Part shown: piece by piece, positions 33,407 to 42,145 of the stretch | Position numbering within the stretch: position 1 is the stretch's first letter | Layout of the letters: each line of letters begins with the position of its first letter | Assembly: GCF_012275515.1 (NCBI RefSeq) | Contig: NZ_JAAZQL010000002.1 | Location: 682,001-746,000, forward strand | Origin: Novosphingobium sp. SG707 | GTDB taxonomy: Bacteria; Pseudomonadota; Alphaproteobacteria; Sphingomonadales; Sphingomonadaceae | Direction of reading: 5' to 3' | Length of the DNA: 64,000 nucleotides | Position numbers and translations under genes: made by a program | Notes under the pieces: model-generated | The model's input: the letters and a program-made list of their open reading frames with translations, nothing else | What the model was told of the DNA's origin: nothing | Database searches by the model: none

Positions 33407-34681
33407 TTAGGTCGAGCACTTGAGGAGCTTGATCGCCTCAAAATTGGTGACCCCGCCGCCCACACGCTTGGTGGTGTAAAACAGCACGTTCGGCTTGTTG
33501 GTAAAGGGATCGCGCAAGATGCGGGTGCCCATCCGATCCACGATCGTATAGGCGCGGGCAAAATTGCCGAATGCCACCGGGAAAGCATTGGCGCCCAAGG
33601 CGGGCATATTGTCATCGGTATAGACCGGCTTGCCCAGGATCGTGCCGGGCATGTCCGAGGTGGGCGGCGCCCAGATGTAGTTGCCCTGGCCATCCTTGAA
33701 CTTGCGGATCGTGCCCAACACGGCATCGCTGGTGATAAAGCTGGCGCCGTTGCGATAGCCCGCCTTGAGCGAATAATAGAGATCCATCAGCGCATCGGTC
33801 GGGCTGGTAGCAGCAAAAGCCGCTGCCGCGCCCGTGACCTTGAAGCCGATCTTGCCCCAGGCATAGGAGGCATTGTCGATGGCCGTGTAAGACAGGAAAC
33901 CACGCGGCTTATTGATACCGTTGCCCGAAATGAAAGCGGCGCCTTCCGCCTCGGCAAATGTGATCGAGACTTCATCCGCCACCCACTGCGCAACATCAAG
34001 ATAGCCATCATCCAGAACCCGCTGGGTCGCCGCCGGGCTGGCATAGATTTCTCCGGTAGGCAGCTCAATCTTGCTGAGCGTCGGCGTACCGGTTTTTGGC
34101 CGTGCTTCCTCTTCGCCAACCCAACCCGCACCGGCACCGCCTTGCGAAACCAGTGCGGAATATTCGCCCGACGCCGTAGTGATGACGCGGGACAAGCCGC
34201 GCATGGCCGAAACCACGCTGAGAACGCGGGTGATGGTGCGGTCCATTTCCTCGGGAACCAGCCAACCGCCATCCGGATCGCTTTGCGTGGTGAGGCCTGC
34301 GCGCACCTGAAGATCGCCCAGCGCGGCCTCGGCCGACTGATCGCCACGACGGAACCAACGATTGAAGGTTTCGGCATGCTGGCGCGCTTCGGCGGAAAGG
34401 GCATTGCGGCCATTGCCGCCAAGCGCGGCGGCGGCTGCAATCGCTTCCTGCTGCGCATTGAGCGTATTGGTCAGTTCGGTGATGGAAGCATTGATGCGGT
34501 TCACTTCCTCGGTACGGACGATATCGGACTGACCGGCGCGTACGGCGGCCAGTTCTTCGTCATACTTCGCACGCATTTCGGTGACGGCGCGGTTGATGGC
34601 GTCGAGCGTGGCAGCAGGTGTCGGGGTTTCCGCACGCACGCGGGCGGCTCCGCGAAAGCGGATCGGGGTCAAAGCATTCAT
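33407..34681 (-). CDS. major capsid protein, HK97 fold
   Basis: 424 residues from MNALTPIRFRGA, with GAGAGG 6 bases upstream. Residues 1-100 form a helical delta-like scaffold; the mature part starts near GGNGRNALSAEA. LTTQSDPDGGWLVPEEMDRT, GNGINKPRGFLSY and LYYSLKAGYRNGASFITSDA are standard HK97 capsid motifs. The scaffold is presumably removed by the adjacent protease. Confidence 0.95.
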   Translation of the reverse strand: MNALTPIRFRGAARVRAETPTPAATLDAINRAVTEMRAKYDEELAAVRAGQSDIVRTEEVNRINASITELTNTLNAQQEAIAAAAALGGNGRNALSAEARQHAETFNRWFRRGDQSAEAALGDLQVRAGLTTQSDPDGGWLVPEEMDRTITRVLSVVSAMRGLSRVITTASGEYSALVSQGGAGAGWVGEEEARPKTGTPTLSKIELPTGEIYASPAATQRVLDDGYLDVAQWVADEVSITFAEAEGAAFISGNGINKPRGFLSYTAIDNASYAWGKIGFKVTGAAAAFAATSPTDALMDLYYSLKAGYRNGASFITSDAVLGTIRKFKDGQGNYIWAPPTSDMPGTILGKPVYTDDNMPALGANAFPVAFGNFARAYTIVDRMGTRILRDPFTNKPNVLFYTTKRVGGGVTNFEAIKLLKCST

Positions 34682-34691
34682 GGTAAACCTC

Positions 34692-35549
34692 TCAGGCTTG
34701 GAGTGTGAAAAGCAGCTGCTGCGCGGCGGCATGGGCTGCTGCATCAAATTCGCCTGCATCGCGCGCGGCGGGCGGGGTTTGCATCGCGCTGGACCCCATC
34801 ATAGCGCTGATCATCTGATGACGTTCGGCGCGAGAGATACCGGCCTGCGCAAGCGCACCCTCGGTGCGGCGGCGGGCCAGAATGGCGGCATGATCGCGCG
34901 CATCGGCCTTGGCAGCCGGGGCGGGATCGGAAATGGTTGCGTCGGCAAATCCCTTGGCGATCGCATCGGATGAATTGAGCCAGGTTTCGGCATCCAGCAG
35001 CGCCTTCACATCGGCCAGCTTCATGCCGGTGCGCGCGTGATAGATATCGGCCAGCGCCCCGTCAAAGCCGTCAAACGTGTCGGCCGCCGCGCGCATGTCG
35101 TTCTTGTTGCCCACAATCACGCCCCAGGCATTGTGAATCATCAGGAACGAACCGACGCCCATGTTGATCGTGTCGCCCGCCATGGCGATGATGCTGGCTG
35201 CGCTGGCGGCAAGGCCCATCACATTGACGGTGACAGCGGCGGGATGCGCGGCCAGCAGGTTGTAGATCGCGATGCCCTCGAACATATCGCCGCCGGGCGA
35301 ATTGACATTCACAGTGACGGGATTGGTGCCAATGTTGCGCAATGCGCCTGCAATGCGTTTGGCCGTGGTGCCTTCGCCGGTCCACCAATCGACCCCGATC
35401 TGGTCATAGATCGTGATCGTGTTGGCGTCCTCGCTGGCGGCGGCCTGCGGCACATCGGCCCAGCGGGTCAGAACATCACTGGGCGCGTCCCACTGAAAAT
35501 TCTGGGGCCGTGTCGGCATGGCCGCCTGGGGCAGATTACGGAGCGACAT
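34692..35549 (-). CDS. ClpP-like prohead protease (S14)
   Basis: 285 residues from MSLRNLPQAA; the start lies inside the last codons of the portal gene. The ClpP fold is shown by NVNSPGGDMFEGIAIYNLL, MGLAASAASIIAMAGD with the catalytic Ser, and MIHNAWG with the catalytic His. The C-terminal 80 residues are Ala-rich and may act as scaffold. Matures the capsid by removing the delta domain. Confidence 0.92.
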   Translation of the reverse strand: MSLRNLPQAAMPTRPQNFQWDAPSDVLTRWADVPQAAASEDANTITIYDQIGVDWWTGEGTTAKRIAGALRNIGTNPVTVNVNSPGGDMFEGIAIYNLLAAHPAAVTVNVMGLAASAASIIAMAGDTINMGVGSFLMIHNAWGVIVGNKNDMRAAADTFDGFDGALADIYHARTGMKLADVKALLDAETWLNSSDAIAKGFADATISDPAPAAKADARDHAAILARRRTEGALAQAGISRAERHQMISAMMGSSAMQTPPAARDAGEFDAAAHAAAQQLLFTLQA

Positions 35550-36831
35550 TGCTGTTGTCCTTTGCATTGCCCGCCGTATTGGGCGGATCATAATAGATAT
35601 CGCCGCCGGGGCGGGGGTTTTCGTCTTCAAACTCCAGCACCCGGTTGGGGCTGAACACACCCCACTGCATGGCCTTGACGTAGCCTTCCCAGCGGGTTTT
35701 GAAGTCGGCCCGGACCAGCGCGTTGCGGTTGAACCGGGCGTAAAGATCTATGAACTGATCCCAGCGCAGCAATTGCAGGCCGATGGCCTCTTCCCAGGCA
35801 ATAAAGCTGTCTTCGAGGCTGAACGTCAGGAAGTTCTGGGTCTGGCCGTCAATACTGCTGCCCAGCTGGGTATTGCCCGCCGTGATGCCGATCATATGCG
35901 GCTGAACCCCAAAGAACATGCAGATATCGACACGGCCGAATTCACGGCCATCCAGCCATTGCAGATCCTCTGAAGTCAAAGCCATCTTTTCATATTCGAG
36001 GCCGTCTTCAAGGATGATGACTTTGCCGTCGCGCGCGCCACCCGCCCGATATTCGTCCAGCTGCTCGCGCAGATAATCCTTTTGCTCTGACCCTAGAGTT
36101 TGCCCCTTGGGCAGCTTAAATGCGCCTGAGACATTGGCCCCGTTGCGAAATACCGTGCCCCCGTGTTGCTCCATTGCCAGCGCAACACCGATGGTTTCGC
36201 GGGCATAGTGCAGGACAGAAAGTCCGTTGATCCCATCGAGCGAAAGGCCGGTGAGATAGAACATGTCTTCCTGCGGATAGACGGTCTGCACCCCATCCTT
36301 ACGGGTATAGGTGAAGGCCAGTTCGCCGCTGTCCAACTGGCTGCGCCGGACGCGATCGGGATGCAGTGGGATCAGCGCAATGACTTTGCCGCCCACACCG
36401 CGCACCTTCAGGGCATGGGCATTGCCGCGTAGCAGGACATGGCCCTCCATCATCCGCTTGAACTGCTGCGGCGTCTGCCACTTGTTCGGCCTGCGGCTGA
36501 GCAGCTTCCAAGCTTCCTGATCCGGGGCATCAACCCGCGTCCGTTCATCGACCTTGCGCTTGATGCCCAGCGGCGTGTTGGCCACGGCCCCGGTACGGAT
36601 GCGCAGACAGGCAAACACGGTAGCCACTTTCAGCGCTGTGGTTTCCGTGACCGGTACGCCCGATCCCGACATGTTGGCGTTGCGCAGCGCGTCTTCCAAC
36701 TGTTCGGGCGTGGTGATGTTGATCATGCTGCCCGAGACGGATGCGCGCGGGCCATTGAAATAATCCGGCTCCTGCGCAACCGCGCCTGCGCCGCCCGATG
36801 CCGAGCCGAAAAGGCGGTTCAACCAGCCCAT
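35536..36831 (-). CDS. portal protein, HK97 family
   Basis: 431 residues starting MGWLNRLFGS. LKVATVFACLRIRTGAVANT, HVLLRGNAHAL, YTRKDGVQTVYPQEDMFYLT and FGVQPHMIG are typical of HK97-type portals. Forms the dodecameric DNA gate. Four bases downstream of terL. Confidence 0.95.
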   Translation of the reverse strand: MGWLNRLFGSASGGAGAVAQEPDYFNGPRASVSGSMINITTPEQLEDALRNANMSGSGVPVTETTALKVATVFACLRIRTGAVANTPLGIKRKVDERTRVDAPDQEAWKLLSRRPNKWQTPQQFKRMMEGHVLLRGNAHALKVRGVGGKVIALIPLHPDRVRRSQLDSGELAFTYTRKDGVQTVYPQEDMFYLTGLSLDGINGLSVLHYARETIGVALAMEQHGGTVFRNGANVSGAFKLPKGQTLGSEQKDYLREQLDEYRAGGARDGKVIILEDGLEYEKMALTSEDLQWLDGREFGRVDICMFFGVQPHMIGITAGNTQLGSSIDGQTQNFLTFSLEDSFIAWEEAIGLQLLRWDQFIDLYARFNRNALVRADFKTRWEGYVKAMQWGVFSPNRVLEFEDENPRPGGDIYYDPPNTAGNAKDNSNVAP

Positions 36832-36834
36832 GGG

Positions 36835-38601
36835 TCAGATCACCAACAGGCCGCGTGTGGCGTAGACCGATTCCTGCCCGCCCTCAGCCACCGGGCCATC
36901 TTCCATGACCTTGGCAGCATTCAGCAGGGCGACAAACGGGTCGATTTTGCCCGCGCCGCTCTCTTCCTTGCTCACGTACACCGCCGAACCCCTAAGTTTG
37001 ACCAGCGCATTGGACACGCACCAGGCCATCATGTTACTGCCGTCATGGAGAAATCGCCGGTCGCCCAGCATGAATTCCAGAGTAAGAATGGCGCTGGACA
37101 GGCCAACGCCCTGTCGGATGGCCCGAATATGGCCCATCCGCTGCAATGCTTCGTCGCCCGGATCGAAACCGGCCGCCACCAGCGCGTCGGTCAACGGCCC
37201 CATCTGCCACGCATCGGCAGCGAGGCCGCCCTGCGCGGGCATCAGGCCCGACGCCTTGATCAGCGCCGCCTTGCTCGCCACATCCTTGACCAGATCGCCG
37301 CCGCTGTCGCTGATGGTCAGATCGCCATCGGCCTGAAATCCCAACAGGGTGGGCGCCGTCTTCTTGCGCCGCTCCAACGCGATCTTTTGGGCCCAGGCAT
37401 GGCCGATACCCAGCCAGTTTCCCGTCTCGCGCTCGCGCCCGACAGCCGCGAAACCGAAAAGGTCATCCCGGCCGCCGCCATCGACCCCGCCAATGATGAC
37501 CTCACACCGCCGGATCAGGGCCTGAATACGGCCTGCAAAATCCAGTTGCGCCAGCTCTTCATCAATTGCAGTCAGCCAATCATCGGCACCAGACCAGCGA
37601 TCCCGACGCAGGCGCAGGCCAATCTCGACATTGAGATATTTCGCCAACACGATCTGGATCGTGGTGTCGCCATCGGTGCCTTCGCCGCGCTCTGCCTGCG
37701 CAATCTTGCGCTGGATAAAGGCAACCGTAGGCGATTTGCCGATATTCGGGTTGGTGACGTAGAAGTTTTCCGGATCGAGATAGGCTTGTGCCTCGATCAG
37801 TTCCTCCGGCCACTCGTACAGCATCGGCAGGGTCGAGGGATCCTCGATCTTGCCGTCGCGAACATCGCGGAAATAAGCCAGCTTTGACTTGAACACACCG
37901 GCAGGCGGTTCGTCGCTATGCGTGGTCAGATACAGCGTCCAGCCTTCGGGCCGGGCCGCCTGACCGCCGGTAGCTTCTTCCAGCATGGCCTCTGCGCCGG
38001 ACTTCTTGCCAAACAGCCACAATTCATCGACCAGGACAAACCCGGCCTTTTTACCACCGACCACACCCGAGTCGGCGGCCACGATTTTGAGTTCCGCCTT
38101 GGTTTCGCGGTGGATGATCGTCCGCACGTTGTCTTTGACGTGCAGCATTGTTTCCAGATCGGGATCGGCCCGGACCATCTTGGCGGCAGGGCCAAAACTG
38201 TTGTTGGCGATCTCGATGGTGGGCGCCAGCACCAGCAGCTCCGCCCCGTGGCGCCAATTCAGGATCAGGGCAGTGAGCATGATGCCCGCCGCAATCGTCG
38301 ATTTGCCGTTCTTCTTGCTGATCAGGAGCATCGCTTCCTTGATCGTGCTTTCGCCCGTCAACGGGTTCTGCGATCCGAACAGCGCGGCCACGAGATCGAA
38401 AACGAAGGGCTCGCAGACCTCGCCCATGGTTGGATATTTTCCGTTCCGCTTCATGGGCAGATCGGTCATTTGCAGCGACTTGAACACGCCCAGCGCCTCG
38501 GCCGCCTGATCCGGAAAGATCGGCGGGCAGGACACCAGGCTCTGGCGCGCAACTATCCGATCCGCCCAATCAGGGCAGGCAGTCGTCCAACGTTGGGCCA
38601 T
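36835..38601 (-). CDS. terL: terminase large subunit
   Basis: 588 residues. ATPase: Walker A-like LLISKKNGKST at residues 92-102, Walker B GFVLVDELWLFG at about 190, coupling motif LTTHSDEPP. The nuclease half has VIIGGVDGGGRDD near residue 370 with metal-binding Asp and a later Asp in LAADAWQMG. Terminase_1 family, as in HK97 phages packaging from cos sites. Cleaves and pumps DNA. Confidence 0.95.
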   Translation of the reverse strand: MAQRWTTACPDWADRIVARQSLVSCPPIFPDQAAEALGVFKSLQMTDLPMKRNGKYPTMGEVCEPFVFDLVAALFGSQNPLTGESTIKEAMLLISKKNGKSTIAAGIMLTALILNWRHGAELLVLAPTIEIANNSFGPAAKMVRADPDLETMLHVKDNVRTIIHRETKAELKIVAADSGVVGGKKAGFVLVDELWLFGKKSGAEAMLEEATGGQAARPEGWTLYLTTHSDEPPAGVFKSKLAYFRDVRDGKIEDPSTLPMLYEWPEELIEAQAYLDPENFYVTNPNIGKSPTVAFIQRKIAQAERGEGTDGDTTIQIVLAKYLNVEIGLRLRRDRWSGADDWLTAIDEELAQLDFAGRIQALIRRCEVIIGGVDGGGRDDLFGFAAVGRERETGNWLGIGHAWAQKIALERRKKTAPTLLGFQADGDLTISDSGGDLVKDVASKAALIKASGLMPAQGGLAADAWQMGPLTDALVAAGFDPGDEALQRMGHIRAIRQGVGLSSAILTLEFMLGDRRFLHDGSNMMAWCVSNALVKLRGSAVYVSKEESGAGKIDPFVALLNAAKVMEDGPVAEGGQESVYATRGLLVI

Positions 38602-38604
38602 GGA

Positions 38605-39087
38605 TTATTGGATCAAACCGGGCGGCGGCGGGCGCGTACCGAATACGCCGGTCATGTTGCGCGCGGCCTGATTGGCGCTTTCCTTTTTGCCGAGGGCAGG
38701 GACCTTTGGTTCATCCGCTGCGCGAGACTTCACCCGCTGGGCAGTGGTTACGACTCGCTCCGCCTGGATCATACCAGCCAAAGCCTTCTCCGCAGGAACG
38801 CTCCCGTTTTCGGCTTGAGCATTCAGACGCTCAAGCTGCCGGGCCTTCATCATTAGGGGTGCAAACTTGCTCCGGCTGATTTCGTTAAAATAATGCTTGT
38901 AAAACGTGGGTTTAGTAATCCCAAGCACTTGAGCAATTTCAACAGGCGTATGACCGCAAGCAAATAAGAGATTGACTTTATTGGAGTTTTCTTTCGTCCA
39001 GACGTGGGGCGGGCGACCGCGCCCCTTTTCGCGGGGCACTGGCAGACCAAACAGGTCTGTTTCAGCGTCCGAATTTCCATCGCCCAC
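38605..39087 (-). CDS. terminase small subunit-like protein
   Basis: 160 residues. A helix-turn-helix (VNLLFACGHTPVEIAQVLGI then TKPTFYKHYFNEI) near residue 40 and a helical C-terminal half. The position just before terL supports its role in recognising the packaging site. Confidence 0.82.
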   Translation of the reverse strand: MGDGNSDAETDLFGLPVPREKGRGRPPHVWTKENSNKVNLLFACGHTPVEIAQVLGITKPTFYKHYFNEISRSKFAPLMMKARQLERLNAQAENGSVPAEKALAGMIQAERVVTTAQRVKSRAADEPKVPALGKKESANQAARNMTGVFGTRPPPPGLIQ

Positions 39088-39192
39088 GAAAAAAATCTCC
39101 GAATGGGGGGAGGGGCGGTGATAGACCCCCTATCCTGCCCGAGTTTTACCCACCCCCCCCTATCTGTTGCATTGATGTCACACATCGAGCCT

Positions 39193-39510
39193 TCACCCGA
39201 CCAAACCCGCCCGCGTCCGCTTGGCCGCCTCGGTCTTCAGCCCATGATGCACCCGACACAACCATTGCGTGTTCTTCGGTTCGAACTTCGGCCCACCATC
39301 CCGGATCTCGATGATGTGATCGAGGATCAGCCGATGCTTCGAACCGCACACCACGCAATGGTAATCCGCATCCTTGCGCCGCGCCTCGCGCAACGCCCGC
39401 CACTCCGGCGACTGATAGATCTGCTCTGCCACCTTGGGCTTGCTGACCAGCCGAGGCTTTGCCGCGACCAGTCGCCCCGGCGCAGACACCAGCCTGCGCT
39501 TGCCTGCCAT
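39193..39510 (-). CDS. HNH endonuclease (packaging-associated)
   Basis: 105 residues with the HNH core: YHCVVCGSKHRLILDHIIEI, then KNTQWLCRVHHGLKT, giving zinc Cys pairs and the catalytic His. In HK97-like phages such an HNH protein beside terminase is needed for cos cleavage. An SD-like GGAGAGAGG lies just upstream. Confidence 0.92.
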   Translation of the reverse strand: MAGKRRLVSAPGRLVAAKPRLVSKPKVAEQIYQSPEWRALREARRKDADYHCVVCGSKHRLILDHIIEIRDGGPKFEPKNTQWLCRVHHGLKTEAAKRTRAGLVG

Positions 39511-39596
39511 ATGCCACCAACCTGAGAGGAGAGAGGATCGAGGCCGCCAGTGTCGATCACGCGAAGCCCCGATGATGACCTACGTTACCCCCAATC

Positions 39597-39663
39597 AGGG
39601 GTTGAAACGAACACCCTTTATTTAGGGGGTTGAGGGTTGAAGACTCTTGACACGTCAACCCCT
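39597..39663. promoter_or_regulatory. GGGGTTGA repeat cluster upstream of HNH; possible cos or late-control site
   Basis: In the 176-bp gap between the 164-aa gene and HNH: AGGGGTTGA at 39597-39605, GGGGTTGA at 39626-39633, GGGTTGA at 39634-39640 and the inverted TCAACCCCT at 39655-39663. The outer two form a 9-bp inverted repeat 49 bases apart. TTGAC-AC-GTCAA at 39647-39658 is a second small palindrome. Location upstream of HNH-terminase fits a cos site or a late-promoter operator. Neither is shown. Confidence 0.4.
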
Positions 39664-39686
39664 ACTAAATCTGCCGATTCCCTGAC

Positions 39687-40181
39687 TCACCAAGCCGCAA
39701 GAGCCACTAATCCACCCGCCCGCGCCAGCTTCTGCAATGAGCGCTCATAGCGCACCCGCAAGCCGTCTGTAGTGCCCAGCTTGGCATTGCCGGGCAGCTT
39801 GCGCCATGAGCCCAGCACAGAGGGCCAGAACCCATCGTCGCCCATCTTGCGGCTCTTGTGGGCCAGCACAATGCCCAGCAGCCGCCGCTGCTCATCGGTC
39901 AGCATCATCACCAGTGCGCCCGGCTGGATGAACACACGGTCCATCAGCTCGACCTCACGGCGGCTCAGCGGACGGCGCGGGGCCTCATCGCTCTTATAGT
40001 CGGTCACCGCATCCCGCACGATCTGGGGCCACCAGCACCGCTCTCCCGCGCGCAGCCAGCCCTTTTCCCGATCAGGCACCCGCATCAGCGCATCCCACGC
40101 TTCGATCAGCGTATTCTCAGCCGCTTCAAGCTCAATATCTTTCCTAGCCACCTTCATTACTCCCCAGTTATCAACAGTCAT
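39687..40181 (-). CDS. DUF6362-like phage protein, possible late regulator
   Basis: 164 residues. ENTLIEAWDALMRVPDREKG, CWWPQIVRDAVTDYKSDEAP and LSRREVELMDRVF follow the pattern of DUF6362 phage proteins (W-P-x-I-V-R and R-x-x-D-R-M/V). A C-terminal helix has RVRYERSLQKLA. The place between replication and packaging genes is that of late-gene activators. Two starts are possible (40181 or 40157); SD-like GGGGAG lies only 2 bases before the second. Confidence 0.6.
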   Translation of the reverse strand: MTVDNWGVMKVARKDIELEAAENTLIEAWDALMRVPDREKGWLRAGERCWWPQIVRDAVTDYKSDEAPRRPLSRREVELMDRVFIQPGALVMMLTDEQRRLLGIVLAHKSRKMGDDGFWPSVLGSWRKLPGNAKLGTTDGLRVRYERSLQKLARAGGLVALAAW

Positions 40182-40495
40182 GAATGAAAGGGTGACGGAC
40201 AGACGGACAGTAGGACGGTTGAAAGTCCGCGCACAGGCGGGCGGGTGCGCGCATCAAAGGGTGACCATTCCCAAACTATCCGTCACCATCCGTCATGTGA
40301 ATTTGAAGGCCTCTTTTCAGTGGTTTGGCAAAACTCTGCCGCCTTAAACTATCCGTCAAACTGTCCGTCACACCATCCGTCATTTCGCGGCGGGAGAGGC
40401 AATCCTTGGCCAATTCCAGTCTTGCCCAGCGCGCCGCCCCTTTCAAGAGCCCCAAATCGGGCTCAAACTATCCGTCACTATCCGTTATCCGTCCG
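40182..40495. other. 314-bp gene-free region carrying the TCCGTCA array
   Basis: No credible gene on either strand. It contains most of the repeat cluster listed separately, plus inverted TGACGGA at 40193-40199. The two longer interval segments (40300-40345, 40383-40464) show nothing further. Confidence 0.7.
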
Positions 40496-40498
40496 TCA
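40273..40498 (+). repeat. iteron-like array of TCCGTCA motifs, candidate replication origin
   Basis: Seven exact TCCGTCA copies at 40279, 40289, 40352, 40364, 40376, 40471 and 40492, with variants at 40481 and 40488. Three of them are the end of an identical 13-mer AAACTATCCGTCA (40273, 40346, 40465). Spacing inside groups is 10-12 bp, about one helical turn. All have the same orientation. The last copy overlaps the helicase stop codon. Such arrays bind initiators or regulators at phage and plasmid origins. Confidence 0.65.
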
Positions 40499-42145
40499 CC
40501 CTCCGAAAGGATCGTCGTCGCCATGGGTGTCATCACCGAAATTCGGCGTAAAATCGGCGGGCGCCTCCGGCGCCGTCTGTGTTGACCTCTCGGTAGGATC
40601 CCCAATCAATCCGCCGCTGTTCAGCAGACGGATGCCGACGCGCACCTTGTTGCCCCGGCGATCCTTCTTGCCGACGATCTGGCGCTGGCCCAGCTCACGG
40701 CCAAAGCGCGTGGCGTTCCACTTCTTGATCGTGTCTTCCTCGACCTCGTTTTTCTCCATCCATGCCTTGAAGTCGTCCATCAGCAGCTTGGATGGCGTCA
40801 CCGCGTCCGAATTCGTGATATCGCACCGCTCCTCCAACCATTCGCCCAACGGGTTGCCCGTGGCCCAGAAGTCGGCCAGCGCCTCGACTTCACGCTGCGG
40901 CTTGGGCACCTTGCGATCCTCCAGCCATTCCAGGCACCCGGCGATCATCCAATTCAGGATGCCGCTCGATTCGGACCACAGGCGCTCTTTCAGATCGGCG
41001 CCGCTCTCAAACCCGCCCTCAACCTTGCTCAGATCGACCAGCCATTGCGTCAGGCGCAGGCGTCGACGAAACCCCTTGTCATCACCCGGCATGCCCGGCG
41101 TAGGATTGACCTCAACATACAGCTTCCATCGAGGCTTGAACGTGATGGGCTTGGGTGCCCCGGCCGCGCGCGCCGTCACCGTGCCGCCGCCCGTCACCTG
41201 TTTCAGGACACCGCCATCCCAGACAACCCCGCGCGGCGGTTCGTCGCACAGCACAAAGCGGATATCGCCTGACAGCTCGACCAAATCGCTGCGATGTTCC
41301 GCGCCGCTCTTCTGGATGCTGGCCTGAAGGAATGTCTGCACGGCCGCATGCTTGTAATAATCGCCATGGCCATGGGCGATGATCTCATGCGTCTTGGTTT
41401 TGCCGTCGCCGCCCTTGCCCTTCTGGATATAGAACTCTTCGCTGTCGGTCAGCCCGGTCAGCGACTGGCCATACATGCGCGGGAATATTGCCCGCGTTTC
41501 CGCCTCGGGCTGCACCAGGACAAGCCGTTCCTCCCACATCGGGCATTTGGCCTTGGGGTGATATTCCCAATTGGCAATCTGGCGCAGCATATCGGTCGGC
41601 TCATGGGCTTTCTGGAAATCGACGCGCCATTTGCCATTCGCGCCCTTGCGAAAGCGCAGCGTCCCGTTCTGGACATTATAGGTCAGCGGATCCTGATCGA
41701 AATCCTCCGACCATGCCCGCATTTCCTCCATATCCTTGGCCTGCGTCAGCATGGCATTCGTCTGGTTGGCATTGCCGCTTTTGATGGCATGGCCTGACAG
41801 CAGCTTGAGCCGGTCCAGCGCCCTTTCGGTCGTACACCATTCGCCATACCGCTTGACCAGCGCTTCACCGTCCGGCCGCTTGGGATCGCCGATCAGCTCG
41901 CTAAGCGCCGCCACTTCGTCATGGACATGCTGCGCCACTTCATGGGCCAGGGCCCGCGCGCGAAACTGGCCCTCGCGCTCGCTCCACCGCTTGCCGTCAA
42001 AGGCCAGCCAGTATTTGTCATCAACCCAGCGGATCAGCCCGCCCGACAGCTTCACCAGCCGCCGCGCATTGCCGAAATCGTTGCATTCGAACCAGGCCAG
42101 ATCGAGCGGATCGGCCTCCGCCACCGGAATAACCGCCTTGCTCAT
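40496..42145 (-). CDS. phage D5/P4-like replicative helicase (primase C-terminal type)
   Basis: 549 residues. N-terminal WVDDKYWLAFDGKRWSE and the D5_N-like region, then an SF3 helicase domain: Walker A GKGGDGKTKT at 243-252, Walker B RFVLCDEP at about 297-304, and VTGGGTVTARAAG downstream. A winged C-terminal region ends in an acidic tail. Likely unwinds DNA at the phage origin, perhaps the repeat array that abuts its 3' end. Overlaps the GapR-like gene by 4 bp. Confidence 0.88.
   Translation of the reverse strand: MSKAVIPVAEADPLDLAWFECNDFGNARRLVKLSGGLIRWVDDKYWLAFDGKRWSEREGQFRARALAHEVAQHVHDEVAALSELIGDPKRPDGEALVKRYGEWCTTERALDRLKLLSGHAIKSGNANQTNAMLTQAKDMEEMRAWSEDFDQDPLTYNVQNGTLRFRKGANGKWRVDFQKAHEPTDMLRQIANWEYHPKAKCPMWEERLVLVQPEAETRAIFPRMYGQSLTGLTDSEEFYIQKGKGGDGKTKTHEIIAHGHGDYYKHAAVQTFLQASIQKSGAEHRSDLVELSGDIRFVLCDEPPRGVVWDGGVLKQVTGGGTVTARAAGAPKPITFKPRWKLYVEVNPTPGMPGDDKGFRRRLRLTQWLVDLSKVEGGFESGADLKERLWSESSGILNWMIAGCLEWLEDRKVPKPQREVEALADFWATGNPLGEWLEERCDITNSDAVTPSKLLMDDFKAWMEKNEVEEDTIKKWNATRFGRELGQRQIVGKKDRRGNKVRVGIRLLNSGGLIGDPTERSTQTAPEAPADFTPNFGDDTHGDDDPFGG

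Noticed and set aside
39647..39671. TTGACA as a -35 of a rightward promoter
   Set aside because: No -10 at 16-18 bases (nearest TACTAA is 10 bases away).
40273..40498. CRISPR array
   Set aside because: Repeats are only 7-13 bp with irregular spacing and no cas genes in the window.
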